From contig NZ_JACHJK010000006.1 in the NCBI RefSeq assembly GCF_014203595.1, forward strand, positions 248,001-312,000: a stretch of DNA of 64,000 nt, in the 5' to 3' direction. Source of the DNA: Streptomyces echinatus. Its GTDB lineage: Bacteria > Actinomycetota > Actinomycetes > Streptomycetales > Streptomycetaceae. Numbering within the stretch: position 1 is the first letter of the stretch; the number at the start of each line of letters is the position of its first letter. The position numbers and the translations under genes were made by a program. Shown here one piece after another: positions 18,499-27,063 of this stretch. The notes beneath the pieces are model-generated. The model ran no database searches and had not been told where the DNA came from. It saw nothing but the letters and a program-made list of their open reading frames with translations.

Positions 18499-18969
18499 CT
18501 ACGGCACCACCGTCACCGGCCAGCGTCCCGCCTTCACCAGCCGGACCGCCACCGAGCCGATGATCCGGTGCCCGGCCTGCTCCGAGGCGCCCACCACCAC
18601 CGCGTCCGCCTTCAGCTCGTCGGCCGCCTTCACCAGCCCGCCATAGGGATCGCCGCGGAAGGTGTGGAACTCCCAGCGCACGTCGAATATCCCCTTGACC
18701 CGCTCGGCCGCCTCCCGGATCTGCGCGATCAGGTCCTCGGCGATCTCGTCGGTCGTCTCCGCCACCGGCGCCCCGAGCGCCGCCCCGGCCGCCAGCACCG
18801 GCTGCACGTACACCACGGCCAGCAGCGCGCGCTGCCGCCGGGCCAGCCCACCCGCGTACGCCGCGGCGCGCAGTGAGGAGTCGGAGCCGTCCACCCCGAC
18901 GACGATGACCTTCGGGCCGTCCGTGCCCCGCTCGAACGTGTGCGAGGGCTGTTCGTGCTGTTCCGTCAC
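18499..18969 (-). CDS. Universal stress protein, UspA family
   Basis: This 156-residue single-domain Usp protein contains VIVVGVDGSDSSLRAA (first strand and Asp of the nucleotide-binding site), HTFRGDPYGGLVKAADELKADAVVVGASEQAG and GSVAVRLVKAGRWPVTVVP. The last part corresponds to the family G-2x-G-9x-G(S/T) ATP-binding signature, but HRIIGSVA is modified. The start is taken at GTG 18969 (VTEQHEQPSH); there is no strong Shine-Dalgarno sequence. It is divergent from lysX (gap about 91 bp) and on the same strand as the permease. A general stress role is inferred from the family only. Confidence 0.85.
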   Translation of the reverse strand: MTEQHEQPSHTFERGTDGPKVIVVGVDGSDSSLRAAAYAGGLARRQRALLAVVYVQPVLAAGAALGAPVAETTDEIAEDLIAQIREAAERVKGIFDVRWEFHTFRGDPYGGLVKAADELKADAVVVGASEQAGHRIIGSVAVRLVKAGRWPVTVVP

Positions 18970-19060
18970 GGCCTCGAATCTATCGGAATCAAGCGTTCCA
19001 GCCCATGCGCGGGGCCCGCTCGACGGGCGGGGCGCCCGGGGCCTTCCTACAGTCGGAATC

Positions 19061-22000
19061 ATGACTGCCACCGCGGAGCCGGCCACCCGCAGGGGCGACG
19101 GCGGCCCGTCGCGCCCGCACGGCGGGCGCCTCGGCTGGGTCCCGGAGGCCTTCGCCACCCTCTTCGCCGCGCTCGGCCTGCTGTGTGCCCTGCTGGCGGT
19201 CGTCGCCCCGCTGCGCCGCCCGCTCGGCGCGGTCGTCCGCACCCTCGACCTGCTGCTGGTCCCGATCAGCGCCAACCTCGCCTACGCCGTCTTCCTGTTC
19301 CTGCTGGCCGGCGCCACCGCCGCCCGCAAGAAGATCGCCTGGTGGCTGGTCGTCGTCTATCTCGGCCTGCTCGTCCTCACCGACGTACTCGGCGCGGCCG
19401 TCGGCCTGTACGCGCAGTCGCTGCCCTCCCTGGTGCTGTGCGCGCTGCTGCTGCTCCTGCTGGTCGTGGCCCGCGGGGAGTTCTACGCCGCCTCCCGCCG
19501 CGGTGCCGTGTGGCGGGCGCTCGCCGTGCTGCTGGCCGGGCTCGCCGTGGCGATCGTGCTGGGCTGGGTCCTGCTGCAGTTCTTCCCGGGGACGCTGCCG
19601 GCGGGCCAGCACCTGGCCTGGGCGGCCGACCGGGTGTGCGGCGGGCTCGTCCCGAGCAGCTCCTTCGACGGCAGACCACCGCACCAGGTCACCTTCGTCC
19701 TCGGCCTGTTCGGCGCGCTCGCCCTGCTCAGCGCCGCCGCCACGCTGTTCCGGTCCCAGCGCCTGGAAGCCGCCCTGCACGGCGACGAGGAGGCCCGCAT
19801 CCGGGCCCTGCTGGCCGCGTACGGCGAGCGGGACTCCCTCGGCTACTTCGCCACCCGGCGGGACAAGGCCGTCGTCTTCTCGCCCAGCGGCAAGGCGGCC
19901 GTCACCTACCGCGTCGAGGCCGGAGTGTGCCTCGCCAGCGGGGACCCCGTGGGCGACCCGGAGGCCTGGCCGCACGCCATCGACGCCTGGCTGGACGGAG
20001 CCCGCCGGCACGCCTGGGCCCCCGCCGTGATGGGTGCCTCCGAGGCCGGCGCCCGCGCCTACGCCCGGGCCGGCCTGGGCGCCCTCCAGCTCGGCGACGA
20101 GGCGATCCTGCACGTCCCGGGGTTCGACCTGAACGGCCGGGACATGCGCGTCACCCGGCAGGCCGTGCACCGGGTCCGCCGCACCGGAGCCGTCTGCCGT
20201 GTCCGCCGGCACTCCGGCCTCACCGAACGGGAGACGGAGGAGATCGTCTCCAAGGCCGACGCCTGGCGGGACACCGAGACCGAGCGTGGCTTCTCCATGG
20301 CCCTGGACCGGCTCGGCGACCCCGCCGACGGCGACTGCCTGCTCGTGGAGGCCCTCGGCGAGGACGGCCGGCTGCTCGCGCTGCTCTCCTTCGTCCCCTG
20401 GGGCCGCGACGGCGTCTCCCTGGACCTGATGCGCCGTGACCGGGCCGCACCCAACGGCGTGATGGAGTTCATGGTCGCCGAACTGTGCGCCGCCGCCCCG
20501 AAACTTGGCGTGCACCGGATCTCCCTGAACTTCGCCGTCTTCCGGTCCGTCTTCGAGGAGGGCGCCCGGATCGGCGCCGGACCGGTCCTCAGGCTCTGGC
20601 GCCGGCTGCTGCTGTTCCTCTCCCGCTGGTGGCAGCTGGAGGCCCTGTACCGCTCCAACGCCAAGTACCGCCCCGAGTGGTACCCGCGCTTCATCTGCTA
20701 CGGCGACACCGCCTCCCTCGCCCGCATCGGCCTCGCCTCCGGCATCGCCGAAGGCTTCGTCTCCGTACCGTCCCTGCGCAAACTCTGGGGAAAGGGGCAC
20801 CCGAAGGCGGGGCAGCGGCCCGCCGCCACGGCGGGGCCGCCGTCCCGGCCGGCGCTCGGCCTCGACGGAGGGGACCAGGCCGCGCCCGCCGCCCCGGACG
20901 CGGGCCTGCCCGACCAGGTCCGCGTCCGGCACCGCACTCTCGACCGGCTGCGCGCCGGCGGCACCGACCCCTACCCCGTGGGCGTCCCCGCCCCCACCCA
21001 CGCCCTCGCCGACGTACCGCCCGGCGAGGACGTCACCGTGGCCGGACGCGTCATGCTCGTCCGCGACTTCGGCGGCATCGTCTTCGCCGTGCTGCGCGAC
21101 TGGTCCGGCGACCACCAGATCGCCCTCACCCGCGACGGCTGCGGACCGGCCCTCGACCGCTTCACCGCCGACACCGACATCGGCGACCACATCACCGTCA
21201 CCGGCCGTGCCCGGCCCAGCGACCGGGGCGAACCCACCGTCTTCGCCGCCTCCTGGCAGCTCACCGGCAAGTGCCTGCACCCGCTGCCGGACAAGCGGCG
21301 CGGCCTCACCGACCCCGAGGCCAAGGTCCGCCGCCGCCACCTGGACCTGATCACCAGCCCCGACGCCCGCGCGGTCGTCCGCGCCCGCTCCACGGCCGTA
21401 CAGGCCCTGCGCCAGGGCCTGCTGGACCGTGGCTACCTGGAGGTCGAGACCCCGATGCTCCAGCAGATCCACGGCGGCGCCAACGCCCGCCCCTTCACCA
21501 CCCACATCAACGCCTACGACCTCGACCTGTACCTGCGCATCGCCCCCGAGCTGTATCTCAAGCGGCTGTGCGTCGGCGGCCTGGAGAAGGTCTTCGAACT
21601 GGGCCGCACCTTCCGCAACGAGGGCGTCTCCTACAAACACAACCCCGAGTTCACGATGCTGGAGGCCTACCAGGCGCACGCCGACTACGACGTCATGCTG
21701 GACCTCGCCCGCGAGCTGATCCAGGGCGCGGCGACCGCCGCCTTCGGCTCCCCGGTGGCCCGCAAGGGCGGCGAGGAGTACGACATCTCCGGGACCTGGC
21801 CGGTCAAGACCGTGTACGGGGCGATCTCCGAGGCGCTCGGGGAGGAGATCGGCCCCGGCACCGAACTGCTGCGGCTGCACCGGCTGTGCGACCGCGCCGG
21901 GGTGCCGTACACCGCCGACGACGGGCCCGGCGACATCGTGCTGGAGATGTACGAGCGGCTGGTCGAACACCGGACCGGAACGCCCACCTTCTACAAGGAC

Positions 22001-22336
22001 TTCCCGACCGACGTCTCCCCGCTGACCCGGCAGCACCGCGCCGATCCGCGGCTCGCCGAACGCTGGGACCTCGTCGCCTTCGGCACCGAACTCGGCACCG
22101 CCTACTCGGAGCTGACCGACCCCGTCGAACAGCGCCGCCGGCTCACCGAGCAGTCACTGCTGGCCGCCGGCGGCGACCCGGAGGCCATGGAGCTGGACGA
22201 GGACTTCCTCCAGGCCCTCGCCTACGCCATGCCCCCGACCGGCGGCCTCGGACTCGGCGTCGACCGGCTCGTCATGTTCCTCACCGGCCTGACGATCCGT
22301 GAGACGCTCCCGTTCCCGCTCGTGCGCCGCCGCTGA
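19061..22336 (+). CDS. lysX: Bifunctional lysyl-PG synthase / lysyl-tRNA synthetase
   Basis: This 1091-residue fusion matches LysX of actinobacteria. The N-terminal 235 residues hold about six transmembrane helices. Next is an MprF-type aminoacyl-PG synthase domain (about 245-580; YFATRRDKAVVFSPSGKAAV, GVHRISLNFAVFRSVFEEG, SNAKYRPEWYPRF). An OB-fold anticodon domain follows (about 650-745), then a class II synthetase core (about 770-1091) with motif 2 FELGRTFRNEGVSYKHNPEF and motif 3 GLGLGVDRLVMFLTG. The synthetase part makes Lys-tRNA and the membrane part moves lysine to phosphatidylglycerol, lowering envelope negative charge and increasing resistance to cationic peptides. ATG 19061 begins the family alignment. 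A 13-nt triplication includes the stop codon. Confidence 0.93.
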   Translation: MTATAEPATRRGDGGPSRPHGGRLGWVPEAFATLFAALGLLCALLAVVAPLRRPLGAVVRTLDLLLVPISANLAYAVFLFLLAGATAARKKIAWWLVVVYLGLLVLTDVLGAAVGLYAQSLPSLVLCALLLLLLVVARGEFYAASRRGAVWRALAVLLAGLAVAIVLGWVLLQFFPGTLPAGQHLAWAADRVCGGLVPSSSFDGRPPHQVTFVLGLFGALALLSAAATLFRSQRLEAALHGDEEARIRALLAAYGERDSLGYFATRRDKAVVFSPSGKAAVTYRVEAGVCLASGDPVGDPEAWPHAIDAWLDGARRHAWAPAVMGASEAGARAYARAGLGALQLGDEAILHVPGFDLNGRDMRVTRQAVHRVRRTGAVCRVRRHSGLTERETEEIVSKADAWRDTETERGFSMALDRLGDPADGDCLLVEALGEDGRLLALLSFVPWGRDGVSLDLMRRDRAAPNGVMEFMVAELCAAAPKLGVHRISLNFAVFRSVFEEGARIGAGPVLRLWRRLLLFLSRWWQLEALYRSNAKYRPEWYPRFICYGDTASLARIGLASGIAEGFVSVPSLRKLWGKGHPKAGQRPAATAGPPSRPALGLDGGDQAAPAAPDAGLPDQVRVRHRTLDRLRAGGTDPYPVGVPAPTHALADVPPGEDVTVAGRVMLVRDFGGIVFAVLRDWSGDHQIALTRDGCGPALDRFTADTDIGDHITVTGRARPSDRGEPTVFAASWQLTGKCLHPLPDKRRGLTDPEAKVRRRHLDLITSPDARAVVRARSTAVQALRQGLLDRGYLEVETPMLQQIHGGANARPFTTHINAYDLDLYLRIAPELYLKRLCVGGLEKVFELGRTFRNEGVSYKHNPEFTMLEAYQAHADYDVMLDLARELIQGAATAAFGSPVARKGGEEYDISGTWPVKTVYGAISEALGEEIGPGTELLRLHRLCDRAGVPYTADDGPGDIVLEMYERLVEHRTGTPTFYKDFPTDVSPLTRQHRADPRLAERWDLVAFGTELGTAYSELTDPVEQRRRLTEQSLLAAGGDPEAMELDEDFLQALAYAMPPTGGLGLGVDRLVMFLTGLTIRETLPFPLVRRR

Positions 22337-22369
22337 GAAGTGCCGCTGAGAAGTGCCGCTGAGAGGTGC
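22331..22369. repeat. 13-nt unit, three tandem copies over the lysX stop
   Basis: CGCTGAGAAGTGC occurs at 22331-22343 and 22344-22356, and again with one change (CGCTGAGAGGTGC) at 22357-22369. The first copy contains the lysX TGA stop. Each further copy carries a TGA, but 13 is not a multiple of 3, so these fall in other frames. It is most simply a replication-slippage product. Confidence 0.9.
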
Positions 22370-22455
22370 CGTCCACTCCGCTGTCCGGGTGCATTCCCGC
22401 CGCCGCACCGGTGGCGTTGCGGTGCGCCGGAGTCCGGCGGGGCGACTGATGAGTC

Positions 22456-23292
22456 ATGCAGAAGGATCAGTTGTTCACGCGGCGCCGGATGCTTCTCGCG
22501 GGCGCCGCCGCTCTCGGGTCGGCGGGTACCGCGGGCATCGTCCTGGCGGCCGGCGGCGAGGAGACCGCCCGGACCGCCGCGGCCCCGGTCCCCGGCCCCC
22601 AGGCCCGCCAGGCACTCAAGCCCTCCGCCTTCCGGCTGCAGCCGTTCACCGGATACGGACCACCGCGCACCGCGCCCCGCAAGCTCAAGGTGCGCAAGAA
22701 ACCGATCCTGCAGATCTCCGGACGCGGCCGGCGCATGATGCTGACCTTCGACGACGGACCCAACCCGGACTACACCCCGCACATCCTGGACACCCTCGCC
22801 AGGTACGACGTCCGGGCGATGTTCTTCGTGTGCGGGGAGTGCGTCGCCGACAACCGGGAACTGCTGGCCCGGATGGCCGAGGAGGGCCATGTCGTCGGCA
22901 ACCACACCTGGACACACCCGCTGCTGACGACGCTGCGCCGTAAGGAGATCCGCTCCGAGATGGAGCGCACCAGCGACATCATCGAGGACACCTACGGCGA
23001 GCGCCCCCAGTGGTTCCGCGCCCCCTACGGCGCCTGGAACCGGGCCGCCTTCCAACTGGGCGCCGAGATGGGCATGGAACCGATGGCGTGGACGGTGGAC
23101 ACCACCGACTGGATGGAACCCGGCACCGGCACCATCATCGACCAGGTGGAGGACGGAGCCGCCCCCGGCGTCGTGGTGCTCTCGCACGACGCCGGGGGCG
23201 ACCGTTCGCAGACCGTCCGCGCGATCCGGGAATGGCTTCCCTATCTGATCGACTCCGGATACCGGCTCACCGTGCCGGCCCGACGCATGTGA
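22456..23292 (+). CDS. Secreted polysaccharide deacetylase (NodB homology)
   Basis: This 278-residue protein has a Tat-type signal (FTRRRMLLAGAAALGSAGTAGIVLAAG). The NodB domain shows motif 1 TFDDGPNPD (catalytic base and metal Asp), motif 2 HTWTHP (zinc His pair) and motif 3 RAPYGAWNR. Then come MAWTVDTTDW and VVVLSHDAGGDRSQTV with the later catalytic His. It would N- or O-deacetylate a wall or exopolysaccharide, such as peptidoglycan GlcNAc/MurNAc or chitin-like polymers, outside the membrane. ATG 22456 follows lysX by 119 bp on the same strand. The substrate is not predictable from sequence. Confidence 0.9.
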   Translation: MQKDQLFTRRRMLLAGAAALGSAGTAGIVLAAGGEETARTAAAPVPGPQARQALKPSAFRLQPFTGYGPPRTAPRKLKVRKKPILQISGRGRRMMLTFDDGPNPDYTPHILDTLARYDVRAMFFVCGECVADNRELLARMAEEGHVVGNHTWTHPLLTTLRRKEIRSEMERTSDIIEDTYGERPQWFRAPYGAWNRAAFQLGAEMGMEPMAWTVDTTDWMEPGTGTIIDQVEDGAAPGVVVLSHDAGGDRSQTVRAIREWLPYLIDSGYRLTVPARRM

Positions 23293-23339
23293 CCGACCCG
23301 GGCCCCGCGGGGCCGGCCAGTCCGCCGGGCCACGGCGGT

Positions 23340-24011
23340 TCAGGCGACCGTGGCCAGGCGGGCGAAGACGACGACGTTCCCGTCGTAGCCGTTCTGCTTC
23401 GAGAAACCGCCACCGCAGGTGATGACCCGGAGCTCCGGTGTCCCCTTCGAGCCGTACACCCGGTCGCCGGGGAAGTTGCTCTTCGCGAAGACCTCGACCC
23501 CGTAGATCTCGAACACCGCGGTCTTCCCGTCCTGGCGCAGCACCTCGACCTGATTCCCCTTCTTCAGCGCCCCCAGGCCGTAGAACACGGCGGGGCCCTG
23601 CTTGTTGTCGACATGGCCGACGACGACCGCGGTGCCCTTCTCACCGGGGGAGACGGCGCCGGTGAACCAGCCGGCCAGGCCGGGGTTCTCCGGTGGCGGC
23701 GCGGCGACCCAGCCGTCCGAGTCGAGGCCGACCGGCACGACGGGCGCGTCCACGTGGATCGCCGGGATCCGGACCCTGCTCACCACGGAGAACGGCAGCG
23801 AGGCGGGTGCGGGGCCGAAGGTGCCCAGGGTGGCGCGGCTGTCCGGCGCCGCCGCCGAGGCAGGCTGCGGCGGACCGACGTCGAACTCTCCGGAACCGTT
23901 CCGGATGAGTGCCAGACCGGTCAGCAGAACAAGCGCTATCACGCCCCAGGGCGCACGCTTCTTCCGCCGCTCCTCCTCTTCCGCAAGCTCGGACAGCTTG
24001 GACGCAGACAT
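23340..24011 (-). CDS. Class F sortase
   Basis: This 223-residue transpeptidase has a short basic cytoplasmic N-terminus (EEEERRKKRAPW), one signal-anchor helix (GVIALVLLTGLALI) and a sortase beta-barrel. The catalytic His is in VVVGHVDNKQGPAVF, the Cys in LRVITCGG and the Arg probably in VVVFARLAT. The TCGG active site and the PVG.D.DGW..PP. region are typical of class F sortases of actinobacteria. It should attach or process a wall protein. The best candidate partner is the divergent gene at 24343, which ends in a membrane helix and an Arg-rich tail. ATG 24011 is chosen for its Shine-Dalgarno sequence (GAGAGGGG) and for the length of the N-terminus. Confidence 0.9.
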   Translation of the reverse strand: MSASKLSELAEEEERRKKRAPWGVIALVLLTGLALIRNGSGEFDVGPPQPASAAAPDSRATLGTFGPAPASLPFSVVSRVRIPAIHVDAPVVPVGLDSDGWVAAPPPENPGLAGWFTGAVSPGEKGTAVVVGHVDNKQGPAVFYGLGALKKGNQVEVLRQDGKTAVFEIYGVEVFAKSNFPGDRVYGSKGTPELRVITCGGGFSKQNGYDGNVVVFARLATVA

Positions 24012-24342
24012 TCGCCATCCCCTCTCGACGCGGTCGCGCCACGTCCATCGCGCATGGGAAAACGCTAAATCCCGCGCGGGCGGCGGGCGACGGGGCGATC
24101 GGCGAACGGGTGGCGGTCCGCCCGATCCGTGCGCCATCCGAGTTGCCGTTCCCAGATATTTTCTGACGGTCCGTGACCTGCGGCAATATCCGATTGTGTG
24201 GTTTTCCGTCGGCGTGTCGCCTCACCAGGACGGACCATTCTCGACATGCGGGCGTGTTCCGCGCGTCTGAGGGTCGTGGCGGGAGGTGTTCTCTCGCCGA
24301 TCCACCGGGGACGGGCCCCGGTGACCTCCCGCGGAGGATCAC
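24012..24342. other. Divergent intergenic region, sortase / wall-protein candidate
   Basis: These 331 bp hold no credible gene. A visibly AT-richer stretch lies at about 24145-24215 and probably contains the divergent promoters, though I could not assign -10/-35 boxes with confidence. GGAGG at 24333-24337 is the ribosome-binding site of the downstream gene. Confidence 0.5.
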
Positions 24343-25224
24343 ATGCGCAACCAACGTGCCCTGGCGGCGGCGTGCACCACGGTCGCCGTCCTCGGGCTCG
24401 CCGTCCCCGTGGCCGTCGCGGACGGCATGGGCAACGGGGGCGGACCGAGCGGGACCGACAGCAACGGTGCGGTCGTCGTCCCCGGGACCGGCACCGGCAA
24501 CATCGGCAGTCTCAGCGGGATCGGGGTGCTCCCCGGCAACGGTGTCGTCGGCGGCGTGGGCCGCATCCCGGGGAACGGCAACTTCAACGGCAACGGAAAC
24601 TTCAACGGCAACGGAAACTTCAACAACAACGGCCGCGGCAACGAGGGGTTCGGCAACGGCCACGGGAACCAGGGATTCGGGAACGGCCGAGGGAACGAGG
24701 GGTTCGGCAACGGCCGTGGCAACGAGGGGAACGGGCGCGGGAACGGGCGCGGGAACGAGGGGTTCGGCAACGGCCGTGGGGGTGAGGGCGGTCGCGGGGA
24801 GGGGTTCGGAGGCCATGGCGACGACTTCGGCAACGCGCACGACATCTTCGTCACCCCCGACGTCGTGGCCGCCGGAGGCCGGCTCACCATCATCGTGAAC
24901 GGCTGCCGTTCCGGCACGGCGAGTTCCGACGCCTTCGGCACCGTCCCGCTGGAGCCGTTCCACGACGACACCTCACGGGGTGTCGCCTTCGTCGACCGTG
25001 ACGTCCGCCGTGGCCGGTACGACGTCACCGTCCGCTGCGACGGCCGCACTCTGACCCGTCGGGACGCCTTCACCGTCCTCGGCGGCGTCAACGGCGGTCT
25101 CGGCGGCAGCAGGTCCGCCGGCGCCACACCCACCGACATGGCGATCGGCAGCGGCCTGGTCGCCGTGGCACTGGTCGGCGGTGGCGCCTTCTGGGTGCGC
25201 CGCCGGCACGAGAAGCGCGCCTGA
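24343..25224 (+). CDS. Exported Asn/Gly-repeat surface protein, sortase F partner candidate
   Basis: This 293-residue protein has a signal peptide (about 1-26, AVADG cleavage). Residues 77-162 are low-complexity repeats: NGNGNF three times, then GNEGFGNGRG-type units about four times. A small beta-rich domain follows (DIFVTPDVVAAGGRLTIIVNGC ... YDVTVRCDGRTLTRRDAFTV), with two cysteines that may pair. It ends with a helix (AIGSGLVAVALVGGGAFWV) and the tail RRRHEKRA, the build of a sortase substrate. No LPXTG-like motif is visible before the helix (the sequence there is GGSRSAGATPTDM), so the anchoring signal, if any, is atypical. GGAGG lies 5 nt before ATG 24343. The gene is divergent from the class F sortase. 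Confidence 0.75.
   Translation: MRNQRALAAACTTVAVLGLAVPVAVADGMGNGGGPSGTDSNGAVVVPGTGTGNIGSLSGIGVLPGNGVVGGVGRIPGNGNFNGNGNFNGNGNFNNNGRGNEGFGNGHGNQGFGNGRGNEGFGNGRGNEGNGRGNGRGNEGFGNGRGGEGGRGEGFGGHGDDFGNAHDIFVTPDVVAAGGRLTIIVNGCRSGTASSDAFGTVPLEPFHDDTSRGVAFVDRDVRRGRYDVTVRCDGRTLTRRDAFTVLGGVNGGLGGSRSAGATPTDMAIGSGLVAVALVGGGAFWVRRRHEKRA
24571..24830 (+). repeat. Nucleotide repeats encoding Asn/Gly-rich segment
   Basis: The coding DNA contains three consecutive 18-nt units (GGAAACTTCAACGGCAAC type), then four imperfect units around GGCAACGAGGGGTTCGGCAAC. The repeat number is therefore likely to vary between strains by slippage, keeping frame because the units are multiples of 3. Confidence 0.8.
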
Positions 25225-25282
25225 CCCCCGGCCGGCCGCCGAGGCCACCGGATCCGCCCCCGTCACCGAGAGCCCGCACGCA

Positions 25283-25331
25283 GACAGGCCTTCGCCCCGA
25301 TTCCGCACGGAAGCGGGGGCGAAGGCCTGTC
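25283..25331. terminator. Strong bidirectional stem-loop terminator
   Basis: A perfect 16-bp inverted repeat (GACAGGCCTTCGCCCC at 25283-25298 and its complement at 25316-25331) with a 17-nt loop lies between the convergent genes ending at 25224 and 25357. It can serve both. Confidence 0.85.
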
Positions 25332-25356
25332 GTGACGGCCGTGCCGGAACCGGCGG

Positions 25357-26121
25357 CTATCCGGTGACGTTCGGGAACATGCTGAGGAACGGCTCCGCCG
25401 TGACCGCGATGCCCCGGCTGTACGGCGCGTCGAAGTCCCAGATGAGGAACAGCATGAAGGCGATGGTCGCCGAGAACAGGCCGGCCAGGATCAGTTCCCG
25501 CCTGGTACGCCGGATCTGCAGGGCGAACACCATGCCGACGGTGATGAGCGCGCCGGTGAGCAGGCCCCACCACACGACCGGCGGCATGGTGGCCCCGGTG
25601 GAGTCGGCGCGTGCGTTGCGCGCCTGGTCGGCGGTGGCCAGCTGGTCCAGCAGCGGCTGGTAGGCCTGGGCCTCGAAGTCGTTCCTCGGCCGGTAGTCGG
25701 TCACGTCCGCCCGCACCTGCCGCAGCAGTTCGGTACCGCGGTCCGTGACCTGCCCGTCGTCCGCCATCCGCCGCCACTCGGTGTGGACGACGTAACCGAC
25801 GTACGCGTCCACGTCACCGCGGATGCGGTCGCGGACGTCCGGCGGGTAGACCCGCACCCGCTCCGAGATCTCGTGCAGGGCCTGGGCCTCGGTCTGCACA
25901 TAGTCCTGTGCCGCGTTGCGTGCCTCCCACACACCCGCGATGGCCAGGCCCAGGACGATGGCGTAGACGACGCCGATCCACATCGTCATGTACTCGATGA
26001 CGTCCGGGGTCTCGCTGGGATCCTCGTCCTCCGCGGCCGTCCGGTGCCGCACCAGAGTGATGACGACCACCACGGCACAGGCCCCCAGCATCGCGAGGAC
26101 GAGAACAAGCCAATCCGACAA
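25357..26121 (-). CDS. DUF4239 (bestrophin-like domain) membrane protein
   Basis: This 254-residue protein matches the DUF4239 build. It has an N-terminal helix (LVLVLAMLGACAVVVVITLV), a second helix (WIGVVYAIVLGLAIAGVWEA) followed by RNAAQDYVQTEAQALHEISERV, a long soluble middle part, and two C-terminal helices (VVWWGLLTGALITVGMVFAL; LILAGLFSATIAFMLFLIWDFDAPYSRGI). The function of the family is unknown. The start is taken as TTG 26121, preceded by GGAGG 6 nt upstream (CTGGAGGCACCTG-TTG); no ATG or GTG fits the signal as well. The Pro-rich protein gene directly upstream on the same strand is 32 bp away, so the two may form an operon. Confidence 0.82.
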   Translation of the reverse strand: MSDWLVLVLAMLGACAVVVVITLVRHRTAAEDEDPSETPDVIEYMTMWIGVVYAIVLGLAIAGVWEARNAAQDYVQTEAQALHEISERVRVYPPDVRDRIRGDVDAYVGYVVHTEWRRMADDGQVTDRGTELLRQVRADVTDYRPRNDFEAQAYQPLLDQLATADQARNARADSTGATMPPVVWWGLLTGALITVGMVFALQIRRTRRELILAGLFSATIAFMLFLIWDFDAPYSRGIAVTAEPFLSMFPNVTG

Positions 26122-26153
26122 CAGGTGCCTCCAGGGGTTGAGATGCCGGCACG

Positions 26154-26798
26154 TCAGCGCGGGCGCAGCGCCGCGACGGCGACGATCGCGGGGACGGTGA
26201 TGAGCAGGACGTAGGTGACGGGGGTGGTGTGGCCGCGCGTGGTGTGGCTGACGGCATGGGGGTGGTACGCCGGGTAGCTCACCGGGGTCACGGTGGGCCG
26301 CGGCGTGGGCCTGGGCGTCGGCTTCGGCGTGGGTTTCGGCGGCGGGGCGGGCGGCGGGGGCGGCGTGGGCGCCGGCCGGGGTGCCGGGGGCGCCGGAGCC
26401 GGCCGGGCGGGCGGTACGCGCCGGGGTGGCGGTTTCGGGGCGGGCGTCGGTTTCGGGGTGGGTTTCGGCGGCGGGGCGGGCGGCGGGGGCGGCGTGGGCG
26501 GCGGCTCGGGCGGAGGCGTCGGCTTCGGCGTCGGGGTGGGCGTGGGCGTCGGCGTCGGCTCGGGCGGACACGGGGGCGGGGTCGGCTTCGGGCAGGGCGG
26601 GGGAGTGGGCCAGTGGTGGCCGCCGGCGTAGGCCACCGCCACCGTGCCGTCCGGGCCCGTCGAGGCGTACGCGCAGGCGTCGGCCGACGCGCTGCCGGCC
26701 GGACAGCCGACCAGCGCCCAGGTCAGTGTCATCAGGGCCAACACCCGTGCCGTGGGCGCGCATCGGGTCACTTCGGGTCCATGCACGACGCAGATCAT
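26154..26798 (-). CDS. Secreted proline-rich protein with C-terminal membrane helix
   Basis: This is a protein of about 214 residues. A hydrophobic export signal (RVLALMTLTWALVGCPAGSASA) is followed by a short segment with CAYASTGPDGTVAVAYAGGHHW. About 100 residues of Pro/Thr/Lys low complexity come next (PTPPPCPKP..., TPPPPPAPPPKPTPKP twice), and the protein ends in one helix (YVLLITVPAIVAVAALRPR). It looks like a wall-spanning stalk, but I cannot assign a function. The start is uncertain: ATG 26798 has no clear ribosome-binding site, and GTG codons a few residues downstream are possible. The DUF4239 gene follows by 32 bp. Confidence 0.6.
   Translation of the reverse strand: MICVVHGPEVTRCAPTARVLALMTLTWALVGCPAGSASADACAYASTGPDGTVAVAYAGGHHWPTPPPCPKPTPPPCPPEPTPTPTPTPTPKPTPPPEPPPTPPPPPAPPPKPTPKPTPAPKPPPRRVPPARPAPAPPAPRPAPTPPPPPAPPPKPTPKPTPRPTPRPTVTPVSYPAYHPHAVSHTTRGHTTPVTYVLLITVPAIVAVAALRPR
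26329..26499. repeat. Identical 42-bp direct repeats in Pro-rich gene
   Basis: The 42 bp at 26329-26370 recur without mismatch at 26458-26499. Each encodes the same proline-rich block on the minus strand (PTPPPPPAPPPKPT). The 87 bp between them are related low-complexity sequence, so recombination could delete or duplicate 129 bp in frame. Confidence 0.85.
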
Positions 26799-27063
26799 GA
26801 GGCGCCGGAGGCCGCCGCACGCCCCGCTGAGCCGAGATTGCTCCGAAAGAGGGAGATACCGCGATCCATGGTTTGACGAGCGGAAGTGTCCGTATCGAGC
26901 ACCATCCGTCCGGATGCCCGTGCGTCCGGCGGCCGGGCGGGTCACAGGGCGCGGAAAGAAATTGCGGCCGCCGTTGAACACAGCGGCCCCCGCGGTGCGT
27001 ACCCATGGCCGTGCGGCGGCACAGCAGGCGCTGCAACATCCAGGCGATAATGGGGAGTCGACG

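Noticed and set aside
24343..25224. LPXTG or LAXTG sorting signal in the surface protein
   Set aside because: The residues before the C-terminal helix do not contain such a motif; only the helix and basic tail fit.
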